DNA of 64,000 nucleotides from Xylaria sp. FL1777 (lineage: Eukaryota; Ascomycota; Sordariomycetes; Xylariales; Xylariaceae), in contig MU400530.1 of assembly GCA_022578965.1 (NCBI GenBank), positions 248,001-312,000 of the forward strand, in the 5' to 3' direction. The notes under the pieces were generated by a model. It was not told the origin of the DNA. It was given only the letters and a program-made list of their open reading frames with translations, and ran no database searches. Shown here in pieces: positions 37,202 to 46,648 of this stretch (positions are counted from its first letter, which is position 1; every line of letters begins with the position of its first letter). A program made the translations under genes and the position numbers.

Positions 37202-38284
37202 ATGTCGGTCCCCGCGCCGGCCAATTTGGGGGTCTCTTCACCTCCACCGGTGTCTTCTCCGGTGTCTAGCCCCGAGGAGGACCGGGGATCATCGAAGACA
37301 GCATCACCACGGGGCCATCATATTGCCCCTTACGCAGCCATGGCTCCAGTCGGGAGTTCATCGTATCCACCCCCACCATCTCTACCCTCGACCACCTCCA
37401 AAGCCCCACCGTCAGTGTCCGGGTCGCGAACCACGGCAACTTCACCACCGACCACGGTTAGCAACGGACTAGGAGGACCAGCTCTTCCCCATGGACCCCA
37501 TGGAGCAGTGCCACCCCCCGGCGGGGCGAGCATCGCAACCATGTCTCTGAATCCCGACCTGCCCTCCCGCGACTCGCAGCTGCACATAGCCGAGGCACGA
37601 GCGGCGCTCATAGCGTCCATGTCGAACATGCTCGACAGCGAGCTGCAGTCGCGCGCGTCCGTCCTACACGCAAACGCCACCGTGCTGTCGCGGCAGGAGC
37701 AGGACGTGGCGAGGGCGACGGAGGCGCTGCGCAAGGAGAACGACAAGCTCGCCAAGGTCGCCAAGGACGCCGGGCGCAAGATCAAGGAGCTCGGCAACGT
37801 CCAGAACTGGGCCGAGGTGCTCGAGCGGGACTTCCTGGTCCTCGAGGAGACCATGAGGCTCGTGAGGGACGGCGGCGCGGAGAGCGACGATGACGGGAGC
37901 AGCGGTAGCGATTACTCGGGGAGCTCCTGGTCGGGAAGCGAAAGTGAGCAGGAGGGGGAGGGGGGTGGCATCAGGCTGCGAAGCGCAGCGGGGAGTCGCA
38001 AGCACAGCGCAAGCGAGCTGCGTGAGCGAAACAGAGATGGGGGAGGAGAGAAAGGCACGACTGCTAAGATGGAGAAGGGGAAAGCGTTGGTCGACAGTGG
38101 CGGTTCTACCGCAGGTGGCGGAAGCACACCTTCGATCGCATTTCCTGCCAGTTCAGCCCCGAACCTACCACGTTCCTCGAACGCCACCGTCTCCCTCGAC
38201 GCGGCGGTCCTGGAAAGTCTAACGGAGGCTTTGGCGACGGACCTGCGGGTAGGGCTCACGTCGGCGAAGCAGAATGCAACATGA
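37202..38284 (+). CDS. BLOC-1 subunit 1 / GCN5L1-like protein
   Basis: BLOC-1 is an endosomal complex; its subunit 1 (Blos1/GCN5L1) is a short helical protein. Single exon, 360 aa. The diagnostic part is a helical stretch at about 125-220: LNPDLPSRDSQLHIAEARAA, MLDSELQSRASVLHANATVL, QEQDVARATEALRKENDKLA and IKELGNVQNWAEVLERDFLV. The NxxNWAxxLExD core matches the GCN5L1 family. The fungal protein is much longer because of a Pro/Ser-rich N-terminus (about 110 residues) and an acidic Ser/Asp/Gly-rich C-terminal half with an SESEQEGEGGG run, both disordered. GC content is high across the gene, in contrast to its flanks. No membrane segment. The start ATG follows a TCCAG context and is the first that gives the full frame. 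Confidence 0.78.
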   Translation: MSVPAPANLGVSSPPPVSSPVSSPEEDRGSSKTASPRGHHIAPYAAMAPVGSSSYPPPPSLPSTTSKAPPSVSGSRTTATSPPTTVSNGLGGPALPHGPHGAVPPPGGASIATMSLNPDLPSRDSQLHIAEARAALIASMSNMLDSELQSRASVLHANATVLSRQEQDVARATEALRKENDKLAKVAKDAGRKIKELGNVQNWAEVLERDFLVLEETMRLVRDGGAESDDDGSSGSDYSGSSWSGSESEQEGEGGGIRLRSAAGSRKHSASELRERNRDGGGEKGTTAKMEKGKALVDSGGSTAGGGSTPSIAFPASSAPNLPRSSNATVSLDAAVLESLTEALATDLRVGLTSAKQNAT

Positions 38285-38740
38285 CTGCCAAACACACCCC
38301 ATCTCGTGGGATTGCTTTCTTAGATACTACGATGAAATGGTAGCGGATGTATTGCAATGGCTTCTAAGGATAATATCGACGACCAGCAGGTTACGCTGGT
38401 TCTACTTCCTCGACAGGAGAGGCTGCTAAGCTAGGAAATCCTGGTAGACGAAGGCGTTATGGGAGTTATTTGAAAGGTCTGACGAGTCACTAGTTTCTAA
38501 CGTGCTCTGGCAGCAAATGATACCTCGCCGGAAGGGGCATGTCACTTTGTATTTTTTTTTTTCTATCTCTCTCTTTCGCCTATGTATAATTTAGGTAGAG
38601 GTTGAATGCACCACATGTTGTACGCCTAGTGATGGCCCTTGATGCTAATTAAATAATTTTCGTCGCTCCCATTCCACACAATTTTCTAGCAGCTAGATTA
38701 TATCGAACTCCAACACTTGCGCTCAAACGTAGAACTCCGG

Positions 38741-39802
38741 CTACAGAAGGCTAGGCAGCATGACGAACCGCTTCTTCTTGTACTTGTCTCCGAACTGCTT
38801 CCGGTAGGCCTTCTCCTTACCCCAGCCCCAGTTATACATGTAGTACGAGCCGATGATGATGAAGACGACGAGAGTGGGGGACCGCGTGACGAGGATGATG
38901 CCGACCCAGGCGATGATCTCGAACATGTAGTTGGGACAGGTCACGAGGTTGAAGCCCAGGCCGGAGGGGATCTTGCGCGCGGTCTCGCCGGGCTTGCGGA
39001 GCGTCGAGAGGTACCAGTGGACGTGGGCGTTGCAGAGCTCGCCGAAGACGTACAGGACGAGCCCGAAGACGTCGAGGGGCGAGGACAGGAAGTCGCCGGC
39101 CTGCGCGGCCGGGGAGAAGGGCGCGTAGATCTCGAGCGCGCCCAGCAGGCCGGCGACGGCCCAGTAGAAGAGCGAGTTACGCACGATGAAGGCCGCCGGC
39201 ATCGTGTTGGTGCTGAACTTGTGCACGAACAGCACCTCCAGCTCCCGCTTCGCGAAGTGCGCCATGATCATGAGGAAGGCGACCTGCTGTACCGACGTCA
39301 GCGCGCCCGACGATGCGGCGGGCGTCGGGGCCGGCACGAGATCCTTTAGATATGGGTATACGGCCGGATAGAGGTGGTTGCGGACGGCGACGAAGAAGGG
39401 GTGGAAGACGAGCGGGCCGATGTATTCGCAGACGTAGACGAGTCGCCAGGAGATCTGCGCGCCTGTATATTTTCCGAGCCATCGCTGGTTAGCTGCGTGC
39501 CCGTGTGCTTGGGTCACAAAGTTAGAAGTTCACGGGCGCGGAAGCGTACCGAGGTCCTTGATTATGATCTCCCCGTGCTTCATGACGGGTTCCTGCTCCC
39601 GTAGCACGGCATTGCGGTCCTTGATGGTCTTCTTGGACACCGGGTCGAAGATGCCGATGCGGTTGAAGTCGGAGGTCTTAGTGATTCGGGCGATTTCCCT
39701 CTTCGAGAACTCGACGGTCGCGTCATCGGGGAGCGTAAGTGTGGCCGGGAGGTCCTTCAAGCCCTTCCGGGACCTGTTGGTGAGTTTGAGGGTGAATCCC
39801 AT
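38741..39802 (-). CDS. tsc13: Very-long-chain enoyl-CoA reductase, Tsc13 type
   Basis: It catalyses the last step of each very-long-chain fatty acid elongation cycle at the ER membrane, reducing trans-2-enoyl-CoA with NADPH, and so feeds sphingolipid synthesis. Exons are 39802-39550 and 39462-38741 (324 aa); splicing with GTACG and ACAG joins KDLG to AQISWRLVYVCEYIGPL. Residues 1-90 form the ubiquitin-like N-terminal region (MGFTLKLTNRSRKGLKDLPA). The remainder is a multi-span 3-oxo-5-alpha-steroid dehydrogenase domain: EYIGPLVFHPFF, AHFAKRELEVLFVHKFSTNT, FGLVLYVFGELCNAHVHWYL, LVTCPNYMFEIIAWVG. The PNYxFE tyrosine and the EYxGP glutamate are positions implicated in catalysis in yeast Tsc13. 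The C-terminus YKKKRFVMLPSLL carries a lysine-rich ER-type tail. An in-frame ATG 42 bp upstream would add a basic leader and is less likely. Confidence 0.93.
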
Positions 39803-40905
39803 CTTTTGAATTTTTTTTTCTTTCCTCTCGTCAATTCTCTCCACCTAGTGTAAACATAGAGCTTGGATTACCAGGTAGAAATGCAATCAATTCATTAGCA
39901 AGCTTTATAACGAGAAAGATAGAGTAAAAGAAGTAAAAATGGTCCAGCTATCTATACATCTATACATATGCTGGTTGTAAGGTTAGACTTTCGGGAGTCC
40001 GCGCGCCGCGGCCTGTGTTTTTTGGAAATTTGTTGAGCACAAAGTCTCGACTCTAAATTCCCCGCCATCCTTGACAACAAGCCGGGGTTAGGTGCTGGTT
40101 TCGACGTCATTGGTCCAGATTGCTCAAGGCTACCCCACTATCGATTTTGTGTCTCCAATGCACCTCTAAGTTATCCCTAGCACTTTGTAGTACCTAGGTA
40201 GCTGTTGAAAGAACTACGTGGGTAGGCACGTAAAGGGGGGAAAACATTTTAATATATAGATGTTTTAGTTCGTTATCATTAGATTTTTGACTATATTTAA
40301 AGTTCATTTCTTTTAACGTACATATATATAAGTTGTACACTATAGCAGTAGGTACTTACTATACTTCTCCTTGGTAACTGTTAATTACAGGGACTAACAC
40401 GCTTACGAGATATATGCAGGTACATACACCAACTCAACGTTCTGAACTGAATAGATAACAGTAAGGAACCAAGAATATTATTGCAAGGCTCTTTGATTTC
40501 CCTGTTTACCTTGAGTATTTCTTCTAGTTGTTGGTGTGATGTATACTTACTTTATAGGGTACCTTAGGTAGTTAGTTTTTAACTTGTATACCTAGATAGT
40601 GCATATAGTTCAAGAACCAAATAAATCTACACCTGTGATAAATTTATACATGTAAAGCTAAATATCAAACTACCACGTGCATAGGTACCTACATATACTA
40701 CCTACACCGTACATGCCGAGCCATCCCACCATTAGGTCATTAGGTAACACCACGGACAGCTCAAACATTACCACCTCGATTTAGGACTCGAGTTGAGAAC
40801 CCCAACATGCATATAAGCCAACGTCCCGCACGTCATAGTTAGCCTTCAATGGATTTGGAACAGATTTCTCGGTAGTAATAGCTCAGCGATTCTATTTGTC
40901 AGAGG
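39803..40905. other. Divergent promoter region, tsc13 / RING-TRAF gene
   Basis: 1.1 kb of AT-rich upstream DNA. It contains palindromes at 40191-40200 (TACCTAGGTA) and 40682-40691 (TAGGTACCTA), and an A/T-rich stretch around 40240-40340. No gene is seen. Confidence 0.5.
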
Positions 40906-42195
40906 ATGCCGCCGCCGAATACACCCGAGGAGGGCTTTGTGTTGGCACCCACGGCTCTTGTCCTTCGGCCTCTCATCCAAGGGGCGTCCTCGTCGCCGGT
41001 CGTCGACCTCAAGGCCCTTGAGTATGAGGGTGACGTGGACGAGAACCTCATATGCCCGATCTGCCGCTTGCCACTGGTGTCGCCAACCATCACGAATTGT
41101 GACCATGTCTTCTGCCAAACATGTATCGCTCAGGCCCACAGCCTCAACCCCGTCTGCCCGGTCGATCGTCTGCCACTGAAGCTCGCCACTGAGACTCGAA
41201 CCGCCCCTAAAATCATTCACAACCAGCTCGATAATCTCCTCGTCCGGTGTCCAAACAGGCCACGCGGCTGCGATCTTGTGGTGGCCAGGTCTCTTGTTGA
41301 AAACCACGTCACTCGCTACTGTGATAAGACTCCTGTGCCTTGCCCCCATCCCTCCTGCGACAAGGCAGTGGCTCGTAAAGACTCTGGGAAAGGATGTCTA
41401 CATTACGATGTTAAATGCGAATACTGCGATCATGCATACGAGAAAGCCGACTTGGAGGAGCATCAGGACAACCAATGTACGAACAGAAAGAAGCGGTGTG
41501 AGCTATGCGAAACCGAAGTTGTGCGTCACAAGCAAGAAGAACACCTAAAGGAATGCCCAGAAGCAGAAACGCCATGCAAGTTTGCACCGCTTGGCTGCAT
41601 CTCTCGGGTGAGACGCAAAGAACTGGACGAACACGCGCGGCTCTGTGAATATAGAGTGGTTGGGCCTGTTGGAGAACAACTGGCAGAGCTCCGGGCGGGG
41701 CTCAAGGCTCTCCAAGAGAAAGACCAGTTAAAGGAGCGGCGCATCAAGTTCCTCGAAAACAAGGGGTTCTCCGTGCCCACGACAAACGCGTCGGAACCGA
41801 TGACAGATATCAGCTTGCCGGAGAACACAGCAACCCCAGATCTAGCCCCCTACGAATCTCGAGACCAGTATTTCTTATCCCTATTCGAGACGATGGAAGC
41901 CAAGGTCGAACGTCTATCTTCAGCTCTCAGCGAAGTCGAGGGTCGGCATTCCGTGATGTTATTCAACGAAACTCTACCAATCAAAGACCAACTTACCGAG
42001 ATTCGTAGTACACTTGGGGTCCTTGGAATGCATGTGCGCTGGTTAATGAACTTTAGGCTGCAAGAGAGAGGAAGGGTTGGAACAAACTCACCAAGTATAA
42101 GTGGCTCTTTGATTGGATCCCAAGACAACAATACCGATCCAACCCTCTCTCGGCGTCTCAATGATAATCCGCGAGAACACCCGTCACGACTATAG
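40906..42195 (+). CDS. RING-finger / TRAF-type zinc-finger protein (probable E3 ubiquitin ligase)
   Basis: Single exon, 429 aa. A RING finger lies at residues 50-87 (CPICRLPL, CDHVFCQTC, CPVD); the last ligand is Asp, giving a C3HC3D pattern. TRAF-type zinc fingers follow at about 115-250 with Cys/His clusters: RCPNRPRGCDLVVARSLVEN, CPHPSC, CEYCDHAYEKADLEEHQDNQ, CELCETEVVRHKQEEHLKEC, CKFAPLGC. A coiled coil follows (LAELRAGLKALQEKDQLKE), then a less conserved helical tail and a disordered C-terminus. There is no meprin/TRAF-C domain, so it resembles fungal RNF41-type proteins more than metazoan TRAFs. Target and pathway cannot be inferred from the sequence. It neighbours tsc13 across a divergent promoter. 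Confidence 0.88.
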   Translation: MPPPNTPEEGFVLAPTALVLRPLIQGASSSPVVDLKALEYEGDVDENLICPICRLPLVSPTITNCDHVFCQTCIAQAHSLNPVCPVDRLPLKLATETRTAPKIIHNQLDNLLVRCPNRPRGCDLVVARSLVENHVTRYCDKTPVPCPHPSCDKAVARKDSGKGCLHYDVKCEYCDHAYEKADLEEHQDNQCTNRKKRCELCETEVVRHKQEEHLKECPEAETPCKFAPLGCISRVRRKELDEHARLCEYRVVGPVGEQLAELRAGLKALQEKDQLKERRIKFLENKGFSVPTTNASEPMTDISLPENTATPDLAPYESRDQYFLSLFETMEAKVERLSSALSEVEGRHSVMLFNETLPIKDQLTEIRSTLGVLGMHVRWLMNFRLQERGRVGTNSPSISGSLIGSQDNNTDPTLSRRLNDNPREHPSRL

Positions 42196-42270
42196 AGATG
42201 AAGCAATTATCGCAACCCATCTAATGACTCTCGGTCGGACAATCCTGACCATCGAAGAATTCCATGGTTT

Positions 42271-42492
42271 TCAACCAATGGCCTTGATGTCTTCAACTGT
42301 CCACCTCGAATAATGACGTCGCTCTTTAAGATTATACTTAGCGAAAACATATTTTAATACTCCAATGACCTGCTCGTCATAGGTCACAGGACCGGGCTGA
42401 GATGCAGCACAATGTACTGCAGTATCTCCATTCCAACATTGTACGTTCTTACTGTCTCTCAAGACATGCGACAAACTCCTCCACCACTCTGC
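42271..42492 (-). pseudogene. Ankyrin-repeat gene relic
   Basis: A minus-strand frame of about 73 codons reads WWRSLSHVLRDSKNVQ, then WNGDTAVHCAAS and EQVIGVLKYVFAKYNL. The W-G-D-T-x-V-H-x-A-A phrase followed by a VIxVL helix is the ankyrin-repeat pattern. Upstream, in other frames, weak protein-like stretches (for example LDIWSFGG near 42785) occur with several stops. No start, splice sites or continuous gene can be built, so it looks decayed. Confidence 0.35.
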
Positions 42493-45400
42493 CTACCGCC
42501 CGATAACTAAATCTAACTTTCCTCAAGCAACACCATCATTTCCTGGGATGGCGGCGACCGACCTTGGAACATGGGATGCTGAACAGTATACCCGTGTTTC
42601 GGCACCCTCGGAATCTCAGGAAACGACTAGTTAACAACACTCACCAAAGTACCCTATTGCGCGACTATTCGCTCTAACCAAGCGCTCTGCTCTACCGATT
42701 AGGCCTCGACAGCATATCTAATAGAAGAATTACCATGTGACTGGTCAAGGCTACAATAGGGAGAATCTCCACCAAAGCTCCAAATATCCAGAAAGAAAGG
42801 TTGTTCACTCTTAGGTGAGATAGAGAATAATACTCACAGAAGAAGGGTGTAGTCTGCTCTTGAGATAAATGTCAAGGGTTATTAGTGCTATCCAGAGGGC
42901 GAATCCACGCACTCAAACGCTACAATATGCCCAGGACAATCTCAACATTGCCGGAGAGTTCCACGACCAAACTAAGATCAGTGAGACACAAGTGGAGAGT
43001 CCTAGTAGGGAACATTTCTAATTATATCTTGTTAAGTAGGCGTGCTGTCGTAGTTCGTAGGCGAGAACGCTTTTCTCAAGCCTACTTAACGTGTCCTCTG
43101 GGGGTTGAACGATGTTGGTCTACAACCTAAGCGACCGTGAGGGAGGGCTGGTCAAAATACTTGCAAAGCATACAGTCATCTTAGTTTGAATATCAGAAGC
43201 TACTCCAAGATAACGTCGTTGCTATCTAATGTATCAGTTTTGAGTAATTGGTATTGTATCGTAAATGACTCTAAAGTTGCTAAAGTACCTAGATAACAGT
43301 CAGTTGGTTACTTCGTAGATAGGGGCTTACTTGGGTAAATGGATAACAAATGCATATACATACAAACACATAGTCCACCATGTCAGTAAAGAATAAGGTA
43401 TTACGCCTAAGTTGGTGACGAGTTACGAGAGCCTAAGAGGCCTCAAATACAACCTAGTCAAGTTGGTTTGGTTCCAATGCCAGGCAATTCTTTTCGCATC
43501 TATTCAGGTGCCTTGTTCTTCTCTGATCCAGACACACTATGCGTATACGATAGTCATCTGGGAGGAAAGAAGATACCAAAAGGGATTTCCGACCTATTCT
43601 GATACAAGTGGAGAAGGCTGGCATTAACAAGATATACCCATGAGCAAATGTTATCGCGAGCTTCGTAACTGCTCGTGCTATTTCATCAGGGGCTTCTAGA
43701 TATTCGAGTATGGCGATCCTCACATTCATGATATGCCAGTCACCTCAATAATACCAGCGGGAGCGAGCGTCTCTCCTACCTATTTAAACCACTCCGTCTT
43801 CTCCGGAGCTATCAAGGGGCTCTACCAGGGCAAGAACTTACCTAGGTCTACGACTCTCCACCAAGCGCCGCGGCACCCAGTCATCGAGGCCCAGCGTCAT
43901 CTCACTAACCCAAATACGGCCCACCACAAATAAGACAGCCGTATCAGGGGTCTCGTTGACAAACTCCGAGTTTGTCGTAGTCTTCATCGATGACGAAGTA
44001 AGCCCCCATCGATACAGGAAATCAAAACTCCTCAGGCTCTTTCCCGACAAGCAACTGCCAGCTTTCCGTATGGGATCCGTAGAGCGCCTCCTCGTACAGG
44101 AGTCCCATGCTTAGCCCCGAAGCGGGCAGCTCGACCTGGAAGTACGTGACCGGCTCGTCGCGGTCCTCCTCCCAAGTCTTGACTACGTCGAGGATCGTGG
44201 ACTGTAGGTCAACTGCGCCGAGGAAGCACAGGATCAGCATTCAGCCTCGTTCAGGAGATCCTGTAGTGCTGCCATGGCCAATGTTTCCGGTCACAGCCAC
44301 TCGTTCCGAGGCTAGTATCGTGAAGGAAGCTCTGCAGTCTGTACCATACCATACCAAAACATAGACTTGTCCTTGTTGTGGTGGAACAGAAGCGTGAGCC
44401 GAAGTCATGCCTATGGAATTAAGAGGTGGGGGGAGAAGCAAAACCGGCTAATATCCTGTTTATCATTTGATGCTGTCACCGATACCTTCTAGGATATGAT
44501 CGAAATTCGATTCTCGGATCAGGGGCCGAGTCGATTGTAAACAGCAACGATTAGACCACAACAAGCCTCCAGGGCTTGTGACCGGCACATATGGATTGAT
44601 GCATAGGTCGTGATATCTGGTTAACTATAGAATATGTATAACTTTATACCTGGGTAGGTACATATACTTATTTCCTCCCGATATACACATACCTCTGGGC
44701 TCTAGGTTTTTGATCTTCATCCCAAGTTGCCCGAGCATCATTAGCACGTGGTGCTGCTTATTACGTTGTATTCTGCAAATACATTCAGCTGTCGACTATC
44801 TATTTCGCCTAGATGCCCACCTCTTCGAAACCCGGACCAGCCACCAAATAAATATCCTGGTGGCCAGACCATTTGTAGCGACCACAATGGCCCCCCGGTC
44901 GTCAAAGTCCCTTGCGCCGCACACCCCAACGGATCTTATCTCACTACAGCAATGTTGCCCGAGCCATGAAAGTCATCAGCTACATATACGCTAGTCTCGT
45001 CGATGCGCGTACAGAATTAGACAATCACCGAGATATCTGGGGTAAGTCTTGCGACGGATTTAGTGAGACCCCAAATCGTCGCATCTGCTCGGGGATCCAT
45101 CCCTGCCGAGCGAACGTCTCTCGACAGGGAACATCGCTGAACATCGCCGTCACTTGTGCCGAGAACCACAGCGGTACTGTAAGCAAGCAAAGGCGCCGCT
45201 GCGGTTTGTTTACACTTTGTAATACCGGTAGTGTATGTATTACATGACATATCAACCGTCTGTGCGGGAATAAGTGTAGCCCCCTGTCTTTTATTCTACA
45301 TTACGTACGCAGTAAGCCAGCGTGGTGGAAGTAATTCGAACGACACAAACAGCCCGTGCGCTGCAGCCGATCCTGCGACCATGCTATGTGCCAATCTAGA

Positions 45401-46648
45401 CTAGACTAGTTCGCAGTTCTCACTGAAACTACCTACTTACAGTAGCGCAGCAGAACTGAAAGACGTCGAAGTCTTCAAAGAGGGAAGGATCGTCTGCTTC
45501 CCCGGTGAGCAATGAGGGATGAACCTCGTCTCCAAGCCGAGTCCCCGGTGTCCCTCCTTCTCCACGTCTCCGAGTCTCCGCATGAAACTACATAAGCATA
45601 GCTGATATTCACTATCGTTATAGATTAATATATACCGACTGTATATCGACAGGGAGCCCCTTTGTTTGAACAGAGCTAGTATACGGACAAAACATTTCCG
45701 GGGCACGATTGACAAATCTTTCATTACACAGGACTTATCAGGAACGAGTACTTGGGACCCTCGTTAAATGATTGCGAAACTACCTAGACCATCAAGAGCA
45801 CCGATGCTCCTAAAACGACACGAAAATGAATGGCAACTATATTAGAAAGTATTCATTCATCTTGTCCGTTCCTAATAAACTAAATCCAAAGCCACTGTCC
45901 TGTCCTGTCTAGGTAAAACAGCCAATTTTGCCTGTACGTAAATAGGAGTTTAAAAGCTGTATAAACAGTTGTACCTCACCTATAATAGTAAATACTAACA
46001 GCTATGATGCGATGCAGCAGTGAACGTCTACGGTGTAAGCTTGCTTCTATGTCATCTCGTCATTCAATGCTAATGGCGATAAATGGGAGTAAAAGGTACA
46101 GAGATGAGGGAAATGCTGTATTTAAATTGAGATTAGATATTGATTGAAGTTGATACTAGTCAAAGTATCTTATGTGTTAAATTTGAGCAAAGGAGAGACG
46201 CGAACTGAAGTATCTAACAAATACTAGTAGTATTTTAAGCTACGGAAGAGTCATGGCGTGGTGGGAACAAAGACAAAGGGATTTTATCCCACTAAAATCT
46301 CTATGAGTCCCAACACATCTCGGTTCTTTATCAACCCCTTCTAGGGATACAGCTGCCGCACCATGTGCTCCAATGTCTCGAATATGTGAGTGAGTAAAAA
46401 AATTAGAGTTGGCGAGCGGCCATGAAATGGCGATAGAGAGAGCAGACAAATAGAAAAAGCCAGTCCTGTCGGGACAACGCCGGTGTGCCGAATTCCATAT
46501 CAGCACAGAAAATGAACAATACATCCAATATACACAGAGAAAAGAAAGAATACGAAGATGTTTATGCCTAGGCCTCGTGGCGGCCTACGAGGAAAAACCT
46601 TCATATTCCTTCTCAAAACCCCCCCAACACGGTGAGAAGATACCGGAT
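42493..46648. other. 4.2 kb region without an intact gene
   Basis: No supported gene. Open segments on the minus strand at 43454-44240 (for example ILDVVKTWEEDRDEPVTYFQ, and YLEAPDEIARAVTKLAITFA) have some protein-like character but no start, splicing pattern or recognised family. They may be decayed coding sequence. A TACGCAGTA motif lies at 45306-45314. The last ~200 bp are probably the 3' UTR of the DENN gene. Confidence 0.4.

Noticed and set aside
36892..37472. Plus-strand frames overlapping the BLOC-1-like gene start
   Set aside because: Out of phase with the gene that carries the recognisable domain; composition is that of a shadow frame.
42655..42720. tRNA-like sequence on the minus strand (ATCGGTAGAGCAGAGC)
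   Set aside because: No paired acceptor or T arm; the resemblance is limited to an A-box-like phrase.
43454..44240. Minus-strand open segments with some protein-like character
   Set aside because: No start, no splice pattern, and no family recognised; noted only as possible decay products.
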